A stretch of DNA of 58,610 nucleotides from Caballeronia udeis (GCF_001544555.2 NZ_FCOK02000063.1:1-58610), one strand, 5' to 3'; counted from the stretch's first letter, positions 9,666-18,567 are shown. The notes: generated by a model from the sequence alone, not told the origin. Translations and numbers: made by a program.

Positions 9666-9708
9666 TCACGGTCTGATCCGGATAGCGCCTGAAATTAATT
9701 GGCATGAC

Positions 9709-9738
9709 AAAACACGCTGCGTTTTACGCGGCGTGTTT
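9709..9738. terminator. bidirectional terminator between phaZ and tetR
   Basis: An AAACACGC...GCGTGTTT hairpin with a T-run on one side and an A-run on the other lies in the convergent gap, so it can serve both genes. Confidence 0.75.
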
Positions 9739-9800
9739 CATTTGCGGGCTCCTCTGCGGCAAGGAAGCTGCGGGGAGGCCGCAAGGAGGCCGGACAACCG

Positions 9801-10433
9801 TCAGCGCCGCAGCAAATACGCGAGCAGCAGTTCCGTATTCATCTTGATGATTTCATCGCGTTCGGCGTCGCGGCTGAAGTCGAGTCCGAACGTGGCTTCG
9901 AGCGTGAATCGATTCGATACGATGTAATAGCCAAGGCCCGACAAGGTCACGTAAAAGCGCAGCGGGTCGACGTTATTGCGAAATAGTCCGGCGTGCTGAC
10001 CACGTTCGAGAATCTTCGCGAGCGTGGCGACCACCGGCGATATCAACTCCCGAATACGCGTGGAACCCTTTATATAGCGGGCTTCGTGCAGATTTTCGTT
10101 ATTGATGAGCCGCAAGAGTTCGGGATGCTCACGATAATAATTCCAGATGAAATGCGCCAGCTGCGTCATGGCTTCGACGGGCGCAACACCGTCGAGGTCC
10201 AGCGTCTTTTCGGCGTCCGTGAGCGCGGCGAATGCATGTTCGAGCACGGCGGTGAACAACTGCTCCTTGCTGCCGAAATAATAGTAGAGCATTCGCTCGT
10301 TGGTTTCGGCACGGCGTGCAATTTGGTCGACACGTGCGCCGAACAAGCCACCCGCAGCAAATTCCTCTGCGGCGGCCAGCAGGATGCGACGGCGTGTACC
10401 CTCGGGATCTCTTTTGATTTTTGGCTGGTTCAT
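9801..10433 (-). CDS. TetR/AcrR-family transcriptional regulator
   Basis: The 210-residue product begins MNQPKIKRDPEGTRRRILLA. It has a typical N-terminal helix-turn-helix (ARVDQIARRAETNERMLYYYF, about residues 33-53) and an all-helical ligand/dimer domain with a conserved NENLHEARYIKGS-like stretch. TetR proteins usually repress a neighbouring gene until an effector binds. The ATG at 10433 is preferred over a longer start at 10502. It is transcribed towards phaZ and away from rsxB; the 497-base gap upstream is the likely place for its operator. Effector and target are unknown. Confidence 0.9.
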   Translation of the reverse strand: MNQPKIKRDPEGTRRRILLAAAEEFAAGGLFGARVDQIARRAETNERMLYYYFGSKEQLFTAVLEHAFAALTDAEKTLDLDGVAPVEAMTQLAHFIWNYYREHPELLRLINNENLHEARYIKGSTRIRELISPVVATLAKILERGQHAGLFRNNVDPLRFYVTLSGLGYYIVSNRFTLEATFGLDFSRDAERDEIIKMNTELLLAYLLRR

Positions 10434-10930
10434 GGTGGCTTTGTGATCGACAAACCGCGTTATCTGGATAGCGTCACGCGTTCCCGTGTCCTCAGGAAGC
10501 ATGCGATGGATCGGTTACGCCAACGTGAGTGGGGAATACCGTCCTGCAGTCAATCGAAAGCGATTTGATTATGTGCACATCGTTGGCATGTTGGCAATTG
10601 GGAATGATTGGGAACAGATTGAAATTCAGCGATAATGCCGCTTCCCGTGCAACGGTCGGAAACGCTCGAACGTGACGTCAAAAATGAGCGCGAACCTGAG
10701 CGGTCGACATGTCCCCACGTGCCGTCGCCGAAGGTCACCGCGGTCGCCGCGGTCACCCACGGTCGCCGAATGCGGATCGTACGGATAGCGCCCAATGGTC
10801 AAGCGTCTGTTTGCCTGACCCGCGGGCCCGGCCAAGGCCGGATGAGCGGCCCGTTCGTGTTGCATGCATTCGCGCCTGGCTTGTGAGCCGGTTCGCGCCG
10901 CCCTCCCCACGCTGTTAGCAAGCCGTTAAT
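10434..10930. other. divergent regulatory region between tetR and rsxB
   Basis: No gene is supported; the short frames overlap in GC-rich, skewed sequence. Around 10582-10620 there is a run of spaced TTGG motifs. The right half carries a G/C-rich run of near-repeats (ccgcggtcgccgcggtcac, about 10739-10757). Confidence 0.45.
10608..10636 (+). promoter_or_regulatory. candidate sigma-70 promoter for rsxB-nth
   Basis: TTGGGA (10608-10613), 17 bases, GATAAT (10631-10636). It overlaps the TTGG-rich stretch in the tetR-rsxB gap and would leave a leader of roughly 290 bases. Modest consensus match. Confidence 0.35.
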
Positions 10931-11857
10931 GTGACCGTAGTGACTGCAACCTCTTCCAAGACTCTCGCCGACCAGATCGAAGACCGGCTGCCCCAGACGC
11001 AATGCACCAAATGCGGCTATCCCGCATGCCGGCCGTATGCGGAAGCAATTGCCGCAGGCGATGCAAACATCAACCAGTGCCCGCCGGGTGGCCAGGAAGG
11101 CGTGGTTCGCCTGGCCACCTTGCTAGGCATGCCCGTCATTCCGTTGAACCCGGATAACGGTGTGGAACGGCCACGGCCGCTTGCGATCATCGATGAAAAT
11201 CTTTGCATCGGCTGCACGCTTTGCATACAGGCATGTCCGGTCGATGCAATAGTTGGTGCAGCGAAGCAGATGCACACGATCATCCCCGAGCTCTGCACCG
11301 GCTGCGACCTGTGCGTGCCGCCCTGCCCGGTCGATTGCATCGCGATGGTCCCGGTCACCGGCCACCAGACCGGCTGGGACGCGTGGAGCCAGCAGGAAGC
11401 CGACGCGGCGCGCAAACGGCACGACCGGCGCCTGGCGCGCCTCGCGCGTGAACGCGACGCGGCCGAAGCGCGCAAGGCGGCGCGCGTGGCCGGGTCGTCG
11501 GCTACTGAACCTGGTACTGAGCCTGGCAACGAGTCCGGTACTCAGTCGTCTAGTCAACCGGATAGATCGGTTGAATCAGGAACGGAGCAACCCGCCGCCG
11601 CGGTCGACGACGCGCAGGCAAAAAAGCGCGCCATCATCCAGGCCGCGATGGACCGTGCGCGCCAGAAGAAAGAAGAGCTGGCCAGACTCGGCGCAGGACC
11701 GAAAAACACCGACGCGGTCAGCCCGGAGGTTCAGGCACAGATCGATGCCGCCGAAGCCCGGCGACGCCGTCTCGGCATGACTAGCACAGGTGAAGAGAAA
11801 AGTTCGACGCCTGCCATTGACCCCGACCGTGAACCTGGTAGCGATAACAAGACCTGA
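10931..11857 (+). CDS. rsxB: stand-alone RnfB/RsxB-type iron-sulfur electron carrier
   Basis: In Rnf/Rsx complexes this subunit passes electrons through Fe-S clusters and, in enterics, helps reset SoxR. Visible clusters are the N-terminal CTKCGYPAC with a later C in NQCPPGG (residues about 21-48), then two ferredoxin motifs CIGCTLCIQACP and CTGCDLCVPPCP (about 92-140). After residue 150 comes a long charged Lys/Arg/Ala-rich helix tail. The usual N-terminal membrane helix of RnfB is missing and no other rnf genes are nearby, so the product is probably soluble. GTG start at 10931. It is followed 5 bases later by nth, a pairing also seen in enterics. Confidence 0.88.
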   Translation: MTVVTATSSKTLADQIEDRLPQTQCTKCGYPACRPYAEAIAAGDANINQCPPGGQEGVVRLATLLGMPVIPLNPDNGVERPRPLAIIDENLCIGCTLCIQACPVDAIVGAAKQMHTIIPELCTGCDLCVPPCPVDCIAMVPVTGHQTGWDAWSQQEADAARKRHDRRLARLARERDAAEARKAARVAGSSATEPGTEPGNESGTQSSSQPDRSVESGTEQPAAAVDDAQAKKRAIIQAAMDRARQKKEELARLGAGPKNTDAVSPEVQAQIDAAEARRRRLGMTSTGEEKSSTPAIDPDREPGSDNKT

Positions 11858-11862
11858 ACACG

Positions 11863-12507
11863 ATGAACCCTAAAAAACGCCATGCGATCTTCGAGACGCT
11901 GCAAAGCCTGAATCCGCATCCGACCACCGAACTCGAGCATGAATCGCCGTTCGAATTGCTGATCTCGGTGATGCTGTCGGCACAAGCCACCGATGTCTCA
12001 GTGAACAAGGCCATGCGGCGCATGTACCCGGTCGCGAACACGCCGGCCAAGGTACTGGCGCTCGGCGAAGAAGGCGTGACGGAGTACATCAAGACCATCG
12101 GATTGTTCCGGACGAAGGCGAAGAACGTGATTGCCACGTGCAGGATCCTGGTGGAGCAATACGGAGGCGAGGTGCCGGACGATCGCGAGGCGCTCGAAGC
12201 GCTGCCGGGCGTGGGACGCAAGACGGCCAACGTGATCCTGAACACGGCGTTCGGCCATCCGACCATCGCTGTGGACACGCATATCTTCCGGGTGTCGAAT
12301 CGCACCGGGCTTGCGCCGGGCAAGGACGTGCGCGCAGTCGAAACGGCGCTGGAAAAATTCGTCCCCGACGAATTCAAACAGGACGCGCATCACTGGCTGA
12401 TCCTCCACGGCCGTTATGTATGCCGGGCGCGCGTGCCGGAATGCTGGCATTGCGCGATCGAGCCGCTGTGCGAGTACCGGCCGAAGACGCCGGCGCCTAT
12501 CGAGTAA
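11863..12507 (+). CDS. nth: endonuclease III
   Basis: A bifunctional DNA glycosylase/AP lyase that removes oxidised pyrimidines. The 214-residue protein has the helix-hairpin-helix LPGVGRKTANVIL with the catalytic Lys (about 120), the catalytic Asp in AVDTHIFRV (about 138), and the [4Fe-4S] loop Cys-x6-Cys-x2-Cys-x5-Cys at the C-terminus (CRARVPECWHC then EPLC). Length and motifs match E. coli Nth closely. Only 5 bases separate it from rsxB, so the two are co-transcribed, linking an Fe-S electron carrier to an Fe-S repair enzyme. Confidence 0.98.
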   Translation: MNPKKRHAIFETLQSLNPHPTTELEHESPFELLISVMLSAQATDVSVNKAMRRMYPVANTPAKVLALGEEGVTEYIKTIGLFRTKAKNVIATCRILVEQYGGEVPDDREALEALPGVGRKTANVILNTAFGHPTIAVDTHIFRVSNRTGLAPGKDVRAVETALEKFVPDEFKQDAHHWLILHGRYVCRARVPECWHCAIEPLCEYRPKTPAPIE

Positions 12508-12585
12508 AAGCGGCGGCCGGAACGCAAGCAGGCGAGAGACGCCGATGCAGCTTAAAATGGCCCTCTGAAAACGACCGCTACAACC

Positions 12586-13017
12586 ATGTTCAACCCCAGC
12601 CGCGACGAAGTTCGCCAATTTTTCACCGACACCTGGCGCAAGCAGCGCGAGGGCGGCGTCCTGACACCGCTTGAGAGCATTGCCGCGGATTGGATCGGCG
12701 AGCATCCTGAATACCAGCAAGAACTCGCCGATCCCGACGTGACCCATGCAGACTATTCGCCGGATCAGGGCAAGAGCAACCCGTTCCTGCATTTATCGAT
12801 GCATCTCGCCATTACCGAGCAACTGTCCATCGATCAACCGCCCGGCATCCGGCGCGCGCATGAGCGGCTGGTCGGACGCCTGGGTTCGACGCACGACGCT
12901 CAGCACGCGATCATGGAATGCCTTGGGCAGATCATCTGGGAATCACAGCGCAACAACACGCCGCCGGACACCGACGCGTACCTTGCGCTGATCGAACAGC
13001 GGGCATCACGAGACTGA
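12586..13017 (+). CDS. DUF1841 family protein
   Basis: A 143-residue soluble protein starting MFNPSRDEVRQFFTDTWRK, with the central NPFLHLSMHLAITEQLSIDQPPG-type segment (about residues 65-88) that marks DUF1841. The conserved His residues (HLSMH, later THDAQHAIMECLGQ) could bind metal, but no function is established for the family. It follows nth after 78 bases and is closed by a strong terminator, so it probably belongs to the rsxB-nth transcript. Confidence 0.9.
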   Translation: MFNPSRDEVRQFFTDTWRKQREGGVLTPLESIAADWIGEHPEYQQELADPDVTHADYSPDQGKSNPFLHLSMHLAITEQLSIDQPPGIRRAHERLVGRLGSTHDAQHAIMECLGQIIWESQRNNTPPDTDAYLALIEQRASRD

Positions 13018-13042
13018 AGGATTAAAGGCTGAGTCAAAAACG

Positions 13043-13080
13043 AAAACACCCCGCGGGTAGCCACCGGCGGGGTGTTTTTT
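13043..13080 (+). terminator. rho-independent terminator
   Basis: A 12-bp stem (AAAACACCCCGC / GCGGGGTGTTTT) with a 12-base loop and a T-run directly after DUF1841. The A-run on the other side lets it also stop the convergent cytochrome transcript. Confidence 0.9.
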
Positions 13081-13124
13081 TAGCGCACACAAGACAGCGG
13101 CAGACAACCGCAATCGGGCGATGC

Positions 13125-13505
13125 TTACTTCTTCACGACCAGATCGCCTTGCAACGATTCGATATAGGCCGAGATATCCTTCAGGTCGCTTTGCGACAAG
13201 CTTTGCACCTGCGCGGCCATGATCGGGTTATTGCGCCCGAAATTCGGATTGCCGTTGCCCATCTGGTACTGGCGCAGCGCCCAGTAGAGATAGTCGGCGT
13301 GCTGGCCTGCGAGCTTCGGATATTCCGCGCTCACCGGCTTGTTCAGGTTCGGGCCGTGGCAGGCCGCGCAATTGTGGGCCTCGGTGAGCACCTTGCCATT
13401 GCTTGCATCGGCTGCATGCGCCGGCTGCATGGCCAGAACGCCGATCGCGCCGATCAGCGCGGCTGCCGTGCATGCTGTCTTCAACACTGTGTCGAGTGCC
13501 TTCAT
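13125..13505 (-). CDS. periplasmic single-heme cytochrome c (c4-domain-like)
   Basis: 126 residues with a signal peptide (hydrophobic core TAAALIGAIGVLAM, cut after PAHA). One heme site, CAACH, is at about residue 46, and the likely Met ligand is in NNPIMAAQ near 95. The spacing and the GQHADYLYWALRQYQMG stretch resemble one half of a di-heme cytochrome c4. GGAG lies 5 bases before the ATG. It is the second gene of a pair: the other cytochrome lies 79 bases upstream on the same strand. Role: electron shuttle in the periplasm, partner unknown. Confidence 0.92.
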   Translation of the reverse strand: MKALDTVLKTACTAAALIGAIGVLAMQPAHAADASNGKVLTEAHNCAACHGPNLNKPVSAEYPKLAGQHADYLYWALRQYQMGNGNPNFGRNNPIMAAQVQSLSQSDLKDISAYIESLQGDLVVKK

Positions 13506-13584
13506 GAATTCTCCTATCCGCGATTAGTGATTACCGGGTGATGGGCGCCTAAGATCCGCCAACCAGATGCAGGCGCAACGCGGA

Positions 13585-13950
13585 TCACTTGTCGGGATTG
13601 TTCTTCGAAGAGGGGGTTTGCGCGGCGTAATACGCAGCAATGTCTGCTATATCCTGATCGGACAGCGTGGCCGCTATGCCATGCATCGTCTCGAAATGGC
13701 GGTCGCCCTTCTTGTAGGCATGCAACGCGTTCTCGATATAACGCGCGCTCTGGCCGCCGAGCATGGGAACCCGGTACACCTCGGGATACGCGGTGCGGTA
13801 ACCGGGAATGCCGTGGCACCCGATACACATCGCAACTTTGCCCTGGGCTGCCTTCGCGTTGCCCACGACATCGGCGGATGCCTGTGTCGCGAAGCCGGCA
13901 AGCCCCGACAGCGCTGCGATCACGGCACATTTGCCGACGAATTTATTCAT
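13585..13950 (-). CDS. periplasmic single-heme cytochrome c (c4-domain-like), first of pair
   Basis: 121 residues; signal peptide ending ATQASA; heme motif CIGCH at about residue 42. The stretch LGGQSARYIENALHAYKKGDR is typical of cytochrome c4 domains, and the axial Met is probably in FETMHGIAA. The C-terminus is short and charged. With the gene downstream it makes a pair that together resembles the two domains of one cytochrome c4. Likely electron carriers between a bc1-type complex and a terminal oxidase, by family analogy only; no oxidase genes are in view. Confidence 0.9.
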   Translation of the reverse strand: MNKFVGKCAVIAALSGLAGFATQASADVVGNAKAAQGKVAMCIGCHGIPGYRTAYPEVYRVPMLGGQSARYIENALHAYKKGDRHFETMHGIAATLSDQDIADIAAYYAAQTPSSKNNPDK

Positions 13951-14368
13951 AGCTTCTAACCTGGCATGAGGGGAAATCCGGCACCTTGGACGCCTGGCGT
14001 TCCGGGACTTTCTCGGGACTGGTCAAACGAACGCGCTCTGAATCGTACCTTGGAGCACTGCTCCGCGCGGATTCTCGCAGATTCGCGCGAGTTCGTTCAC
14101 CAGCCACGCGGGCCAAAAAAATCGCGCTAATTGTACCGCGCGACCTACCCTGCGTCCACCGGCCGCAGCGGGGCCGGCCCCATTGCGCAAGGCCGCCGCG
14201 CCTGGGGTCCCGGGAGACTGCGACAATCTGTCCGATAGACATTTGCTTCTTCCTCGGCAGCAATGGCCCGGTCGAGCGCGGGATGCGTGCGATCGGGCGT
14301 TCCCGGGGCGCCGCCGCCAAAACTCTTCTGACTTATACTGCAATTTTTCCTTCTCCGAGGGACGCGTC
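13951..14368. other. divergent promoter region, cytochrome pair / MoxR operon
   Basis: 418 bases with no supported gene. Near the right end TATACT (14334-14339) lies about 30 bases before the MoxR ATG and makes a good -10 box for the plus strand, though no good -35 is present 17 bases upstream. The middle is very G/C-rich. Confidence 0.4.
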
Positions 14369-15211
14369 ATGCGTTTTGAAGGTTCATCGCAGTATGTCGC
14401 CACCGACGATCTCAAGCTCGCCGTCAACGCCGCCATCACCCTGCAGCGCCCGCTCCTGATCAAGGGCGAGCCCGGCACCGGCAAGACCATGCTGGCCGAG
14501 GAAGTCGCCGCCGCGCTCGGCATGCCGCTCCTGCAATGGCACATCAAGTCGACCACGAAGGCCCAGCAAGGCCTCTACGAGTACGACGCGGTGTCGCGCC
14601 TGCGCGATTCCCAGCTCGGCGACGAACGCGTGAAGGACATCCGCAATTACATCGTCAAGGGTGTGCTGTGGCAGGCATTCGACGCCGATGAACCCGGTGT
14701 GCTGCTGATCGACGAAATCGACAAAGCGGACATCGAATTCCCGAACGACCTGCTGCGCGAACTCGACCGGATGGAGTTCTACGTCTACGAGACCCACGAA
14801 CTGGTGAAGGCGAAACACCGGCCGCTGGTGATCATCACGTCGAACAACGAGAAAGAGCTGCCCGACGCGTTCCTGCGCCGCTGCTTTTTCCACTACATCA
14901 AATTCCCCGAACCCACGACGATGAAGCAGATCGTCGAGGTGCACTTCCCCGGCATCAAGCAGGAACTGCTCGCCGCCGCGATGCAAAGTTTCTTCGAGTT
15001 GCGCAACGTGTCGGGCCTGAAGAAGAAACCGTCGACATCGGAACTGCTCGACTGGCTGAAGCTGCTGCTGGCCGAGGACATTGGTCCGGAGGCGCTGCGT
15101 TCCACCGACCAGAAACAGGTCATTCCACCGCTGCACGGCGCATTGCTCAAGAACGAACAGGACCTGAGCCTGTTCGAGCGCCTGCTGTTCATGAACCGCA
15201 ACAACCGCTGA
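14369..15211 (+). CDS. MoxR-type AAA+ ATPase
   Basis: 280 residues forming one AAA+ module. Walker A GEPGTGKT is near residue 34, Walker B VLLIDEID near 111, and sensor 1 ITSNNEKELPDAFLRRC near 151. A helical lid follows. MoxR ATPases work as metal-insertion or folding chaperones together with a von Willebrand (VWA) partner. That partner is encoded two genes downstream on the same strand. The ATG at 14369 has GAGGGA ahead; a start 62 codons upstream adds junk sequence. It leads a three-gene operon with 13 bases to the GNAT gene. Confidence 0.93.
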   Translation: MRFEGSSQYVATDDLKLAVNAAITLQRPLLIKGEPGTGKTMLAEEVAAALGMPLLQWHIKSTTKAQQGLYEYDAVSRLRDSQLGDERVKDIRNYIVKGVLWQAFDADEPGVLLIDEIDKADIEFPNDLLRELDRMEFYVYETHELVKAKHRPLVIITSNNEKELPDAFLRRCFFHYIKFPEPTTMKQIVEVHFPGIKQELLAAAMQSFFELRNVSGLKKKPSTSELLDWLKLLLAEDIGPEALRSTDQKQVIPPLHGALLKNEQDLSLFERLLFMNRNNR

Positions 15212-15224
15212 AAGGGCTGCCCGC

Positions 15225-15860
15225 ATGAGCTGCTGGATCGAACCGGTTACGCTCGAAGGCACGTATGTGAGACTCGTGCCGCTCGAGCGTGAGCACCAGG
15301 ACGCACTTGCCGACGCCGCCGCGGACGGCGAGTTGTGGAAGCTCTGGTACACGAGCGTGCCCTCGCCCGACACCATCTCCGCATGGATGGACACGGCGCT
15401 TGCCATGCGCGATTCACAAGGCGCGCAACCGTTCACGATCATCGACGTGACGACGGGTGACGTAGTCGGCAGCACGCGTTATATGAATGTTGAACCGGCG
15501 CATCGGCGGCTTGAAATCGGCAACACCTGGTATGCAAAACGCGTGCAGCGCACCGCAATCAACACCGAAGCCAAGCTGCTCTTGCTCTCGCATGCGTTCG
15601 ACACGCTGAAGACCATCGCCGTCGAGTTCCGGACCCACTTCATGAATCGTCAATCGCGAGCGGCTATTGCGCGGCTGGGGGCGAAGGAAGACGGGATCCT
15701 GCGCAATCACCAGATCGGCCGGGACGGCATTTACCGCGACACGGTGGTGTTTTCGATTATTGAGTCCGAATGGCCAGCCGTGCGCGCAAATCTGCGTGCC
15801 AAACTTGAAACGCGGCACGAATCCCGGCTCGAATCCCGGCTCATTACGCGGCTCGACTGA
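15225..15860 (+). CDS. GNAT-family N-acetyltransferase (RimJ/RimL type)
   Basis: 211 residues with the RimJ/RimL pattern: LEGTYVRLVPLEREHQDAL at the start, the core GDVVGSTRYMNV and RLEIGNTWYAKRVQRT (acetyl-CoA pocket, about residues 80-115), then ALDTLKTIAVEFRTHFMN-like and NRQSRAAIARLGAKEDG. It transfers acetyl from acetyl-CoA to an amino group; the target is unknown. The C-terminus ends in an Arg-rich near-repeat (ESRLESRLITRLD). It sits between MoxR and the VWA gene, separated by 13 and 18 bases, so it is probably co-expressed with them. Confidence 0.9.
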   Translation: MSCWIEPVTLEGTYVRLVPLEREHQDALADAAADGELWKLWYTSVPSPDTISAWMDTALAMRDSQGAQPFTIIDVTTGDVVGSTRYMNVEPAHRRLEIGNTWYAKRVQRTAINTEAKLLLLSHAFDTLKTIAVEFRTHFMNRQSRAAIARLGAKEDGILRNHQIGRDGIYRDTVVFSIIESEWPAVRANLRAKLETRHESRLESRLITRLD

Positions 15861-15878
15861 TTGGGCAAGGAGCCCGGC

Positions 15879-17054
15879 ATGCTGATCGACTTTTTCTACT
15901 CCCTGCGCAGTGCCAAGCTACCCGTTTCAGTGAAGGAATACCTGACACTGCTTGAAGCGCTCAAGGCCCAGGTAATCGGACCGTCTATCGACGAGTTCTA
16001 TTTTCTCGCGCGCATGACGCTGATCAAGGACGAAAAATATTTCGATAAATTCGATCAGGCGTTCGGCACGTATTTCCACGGTATCGCAGCGCTCGATGAA
16101 GACGCGTTCGACGTACCGCTCGAATGGCTCAAGAAACGACTGGAACGGGATTTCACGCCCGAGGAAAAACGCCAGATAGAAGCGCTTGGTGGTATCGATA
16201 AATTGATGGAACGCCTGAAGCAGCTTCTCGATGAACAAAAGGAGCGGCACGAAGGCGGCAGCAAGTGGATCGGGTCAGGTGGCACGTCGCCGTTCGGCAA
16301 CGGCGGTTTTAACCCGGAAGGGATTCGGATTGGCGGAGATTCCGCCGGGAATAGAACAGCCGTTAAGGTTTGGGACGAGCGCGCCTATAAGGATTACGAC
16401 GACCAGGTCGAGATCGGGACACGCAATATCAAAGTGGCATTGCGCCGCTTGCGGCGTTTCGCGCGTGAAGGCGCTGCTGAAGAACTCGATCTTCCGGACA
16501 CCATTCGCAGCACCGCCGCCAATGCGGGCTGGCTGGATCTGAAGATGGTGCCGGAGCGCCACAACAACGTGAAAGTGCTGATGCTGCTGGATGTAGGCGG
16601 ATCAATGGACGACCACATCAAGCGCGTTGAAGAGCTGTTTTCCGCGGCGAAATCAGAGTTCAAACATCTGGAGTTTTATTACTTCCACAACTGCGTCTAT
16701 GACTATCTGTGGAAGAATAATCGGCGGCGACATGGCGAGCGCACCGCCACGTTTGATGTGCTGCACAAATTTTCGCCGGATACGAAGCTGATATTTGTCG
16801 GCGATGCCACCATGAGTCCGTATGAAGTCGTTCAACCAGGCGGCTCCGTTGAATATAACAATGCCGAGGCCGGCGCGGTTTGGTTAAGGCGGCTCGCCGA
16901 TCAGTTTCCCCATTTTGCGTGGCTCAACCCCGAGCCGGAAAGGCTGTGGGAATACCGGCAATCGGTATCGATCATTCGTCAGGTGCTCGGCGGGCGAATG
17001 TTCGGGCTGACGCTTGGCGGGCTCGAAAGCGCAATGCGGGCGCTGTCTAAATAA
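15879..17054 (+). CDS. VWA domain protein, CoxE-like partner of MoxR
   Basis: 391 residues starting MLIDFFYSLRSAKLPVSVKEYL, the standard beginning of CoxE-like VWA proteins. AAGGAG before the ATG at 15879 decides the start over a TTG at 15861. The VWA fold begins near residue 235. Its metal-site motif reads DVGGSMD, with Gly where the canonical DxSxS has the first Ser; later metal ligands appear in VGDATMSPYE. A charged, Gly-rich hinge (GGSKWIGSGGTSPFG) precedes it. With the MoxR ATPase it probably forms a chaperone pair that remodels a metalloprotein, but no client gene is adjacent. Confidence 0.92.
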   Translation: MLIDFFYSLRSAKLPVSVKEYLTLLEALKAQVIGPSIDEFYFLARMTLIKDEKYFDKFDQAFGTYFHGIAALDEDAFDVPLEWLKKRLERDFTPEEKRQIEALGGIDKLMERLKQLLDEQKERHEGGSKWIGSGGTSPFGNGGFNPEGIRIGGDSAGNRTAVKVWDERAYKDYDDQVEIGTRNIKVALRRLRRFAREGAAEELDLPDTIRSTAANAGWLDLKMVPERHNNVKVLMLLDVGGSMDDHIKRVEELFSAAKSEFKHLEFYYFHNCVYDYLWKNNRRRHGERTATFDVLHKFSPDTKLIFVGDATMSPYEVVQPGGSVEYNNAEAGAVWLRRLADQFPHFAWLNPEPERLWEYRQSVSIIRQVLGGRMFGLTLGGLESAMRALSK

Positions 17055-17540
17055 TCGGCGCGTGGGCTCGTGGCGAGTGTCGTCACACAGATTGTGCTCA
17101 ACGGGCGGCGGGCGTAGATTGATTGCATCGACGCGAAATGTTCACGCGAAAAACGTGTAATGGACGGGTTGACGCTGCGCACAGGTGTCGTAACACGTAT
17201 CGCGATAGGCATCAGGATTGCGCCGGATGTCTGCCTATCCGTGCAGCGAACACCCGCCGTCGCGGCGAACCGCTCAACGGGTGAACTCTCGACGCCACCC
17301 TCCGTCGAAACGAACTGCACACCGTATGCAATGCAGCAGTTCCGCGGCCGGGCGCAGGAAACGCGACCGCGAACCATGCCGTACCCTGCGCCAAATGGCG
17401 TGGCAGGAATAGAATGGCAAACTAGGGCGAGCCGCTCGCTAGCAGCTTTGGCGCAGCATCGGCACCGGCGGCCTCGCAAAACCTTTCACCCGCGGGCACT
17501 CCGCATCTTTGACAACGGCACAACGCGCCGAAAACCAGAT
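17055..17540 (+). other. long leader/intergenic region before tal
   Basis: The tal frame stays open upstream to 17160, but that extension (127 codons) has no family resemblance and tal proteins begin at the ATG at 17541. A TTGACG at 17167 could be a -35 box, but the match 17 bases later is poor. I see no RNA gene. Confidence 0.45.
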
Positions 17541-18494
17541 ATGACCTCCGCTCTCGACCAGCTCAAGCAATACACGACCGTTGTCGCCGACACCGGCAAC
17601 TTCCAGCAACTCGACGAGTTCAAACCGCAAGACGCGACCACGAACCCCTCGTTGATCCTGAAGGCCGTCCAGAATGACTCTTACAAGCCGCTGCTCGAGA
17701 AGACCGTCAAGGACCACGCAAGCAAGCCGATGAGCCAGATCATCGACCAGTTGCTGATCGCGTTCGGCAAGGAAATCCTGAAGATCGTCCCGGGTCGTGT
17801 CTCAACGGAAGTCGACGCCCGCCTGTCGTTCGACATCAAGGGTTCGATCGCCAAGGGCCGCGACATCATCAAGCTGTATGAAGACTCGGGCATTGACCGC
17901 AAGCGCATCCTGGTCAAGCTGGCGTCAACGTGGGAAGGCATCCGGGCAATGGAAACGCTGCAGAAGGAAGGCATCCACTGCAACATGACGCTGCTGTTCT
18001 CGACCGCGCAAGCCGCAGCCGCAGCGGACGCCGGTGCGCAGTTGATCTCCCCGTTCGTGGGCCGGATCTACGACTGGTACAAGAAGTCGGCCGGTGCGGA
18101 TTGGGACGAAGTCAAGATGGGCGGCGCAAACGATCCGGGCGTCCAGTCGGTGCGCAAGATCTATGCGTACTACAAGAAGTTCGGCTACAAGACCGAAGTG
18201 ATGGGCGCGAGCTTCCGTACGGTCAACCAGATCACGGAACTGGCCGGCTGCGACCTGCTCACCATCAGCCCGGACCTGCTGAAAAAGCTCGCCGATAGCA
18301 ACGACAAGGTCGAGCGCAAGCTGTCGCCGGAAGCGGTCGCGAACGACCCGGTGAGCAAGATCGAAATCGATGAGTCGAGCTTCCGCTTCCTCGTCAACGA
18401 CGACGCCATGGCAACCGAAAAACTCGCTGAAGGCATCCGTGCGTTCGCGGCCGACGCCGTCAAGCTCGAAAAACTGATCGAAGCGCTGAAATAA
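17541..18494 (+). CDS. tal: transaldolase
   Basis: A pentose-phosphate enzyme that moves a dihydroxyacetone unit between sugar phosphates. The 317-residue protein starts MTSALDQLKQYTTVVADTG and is the TalB/TalA type. Motifs: DATTNPSLIL (about residues 33-42), the Schiff-base Lys in RILVKLASTWEG (about 130), and the loop GASFRTVNQITELAGCD. Length equals E. coli TalB. No Shine-Dalgarno is obvious, but the N-terminus is unmistakable. A strong terminator follows; it appears to be a single-gene unit. Confidence 0.98.
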   Translation: MTSALDQLKQYTTVVADTGNFQQLDEFKPQDATTNPSLILKAVQNDSYKPLLEKTVKDHASKPMSQIIDQLLIAFGKEILKIVPGRVSTEVDARLSFDIKGSIAKGRDIIKLYEDSGIDRKRILVKLASTWEGIRAMETLQKEGIHCNMTLLFSTAQAAAAADAGAQLISPFVGRIYDWYKKSAGADWDEVKMGGANDPGVQSVRKIYAYYKKFGYKTEVMGASFRTVNQITELAGCDLLTISPDLLKKLADSNDKVERKLSPEAVANDPVSKIEIDESSFRFLVNDDAMATEKLAEGIRAFAADAVKLEKLIEALK

Positions 18495-18534
18495 TTTCGC
18501 GTTCGCAACATCTGCATTGCGCGTCTGAAAACGG

Positions 18535-18567
18535 GCGTCGGCGTTATTGCGCCGACGCCTTTTTTTA
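18535..18567 (+). terminator. rho-independent terminator of tal
   Basis: A 10-bp perfect stem GGCGTCGGCG / CGCCGACGCC with a 6-base loop followed by seven T. Confidence 0.92.

Noticed and set aside
17160..17540. N-terminal extension of transaldolase
   Set aside because: Family proteins begin at 17541; extension has no resemblance and no ribosome site.
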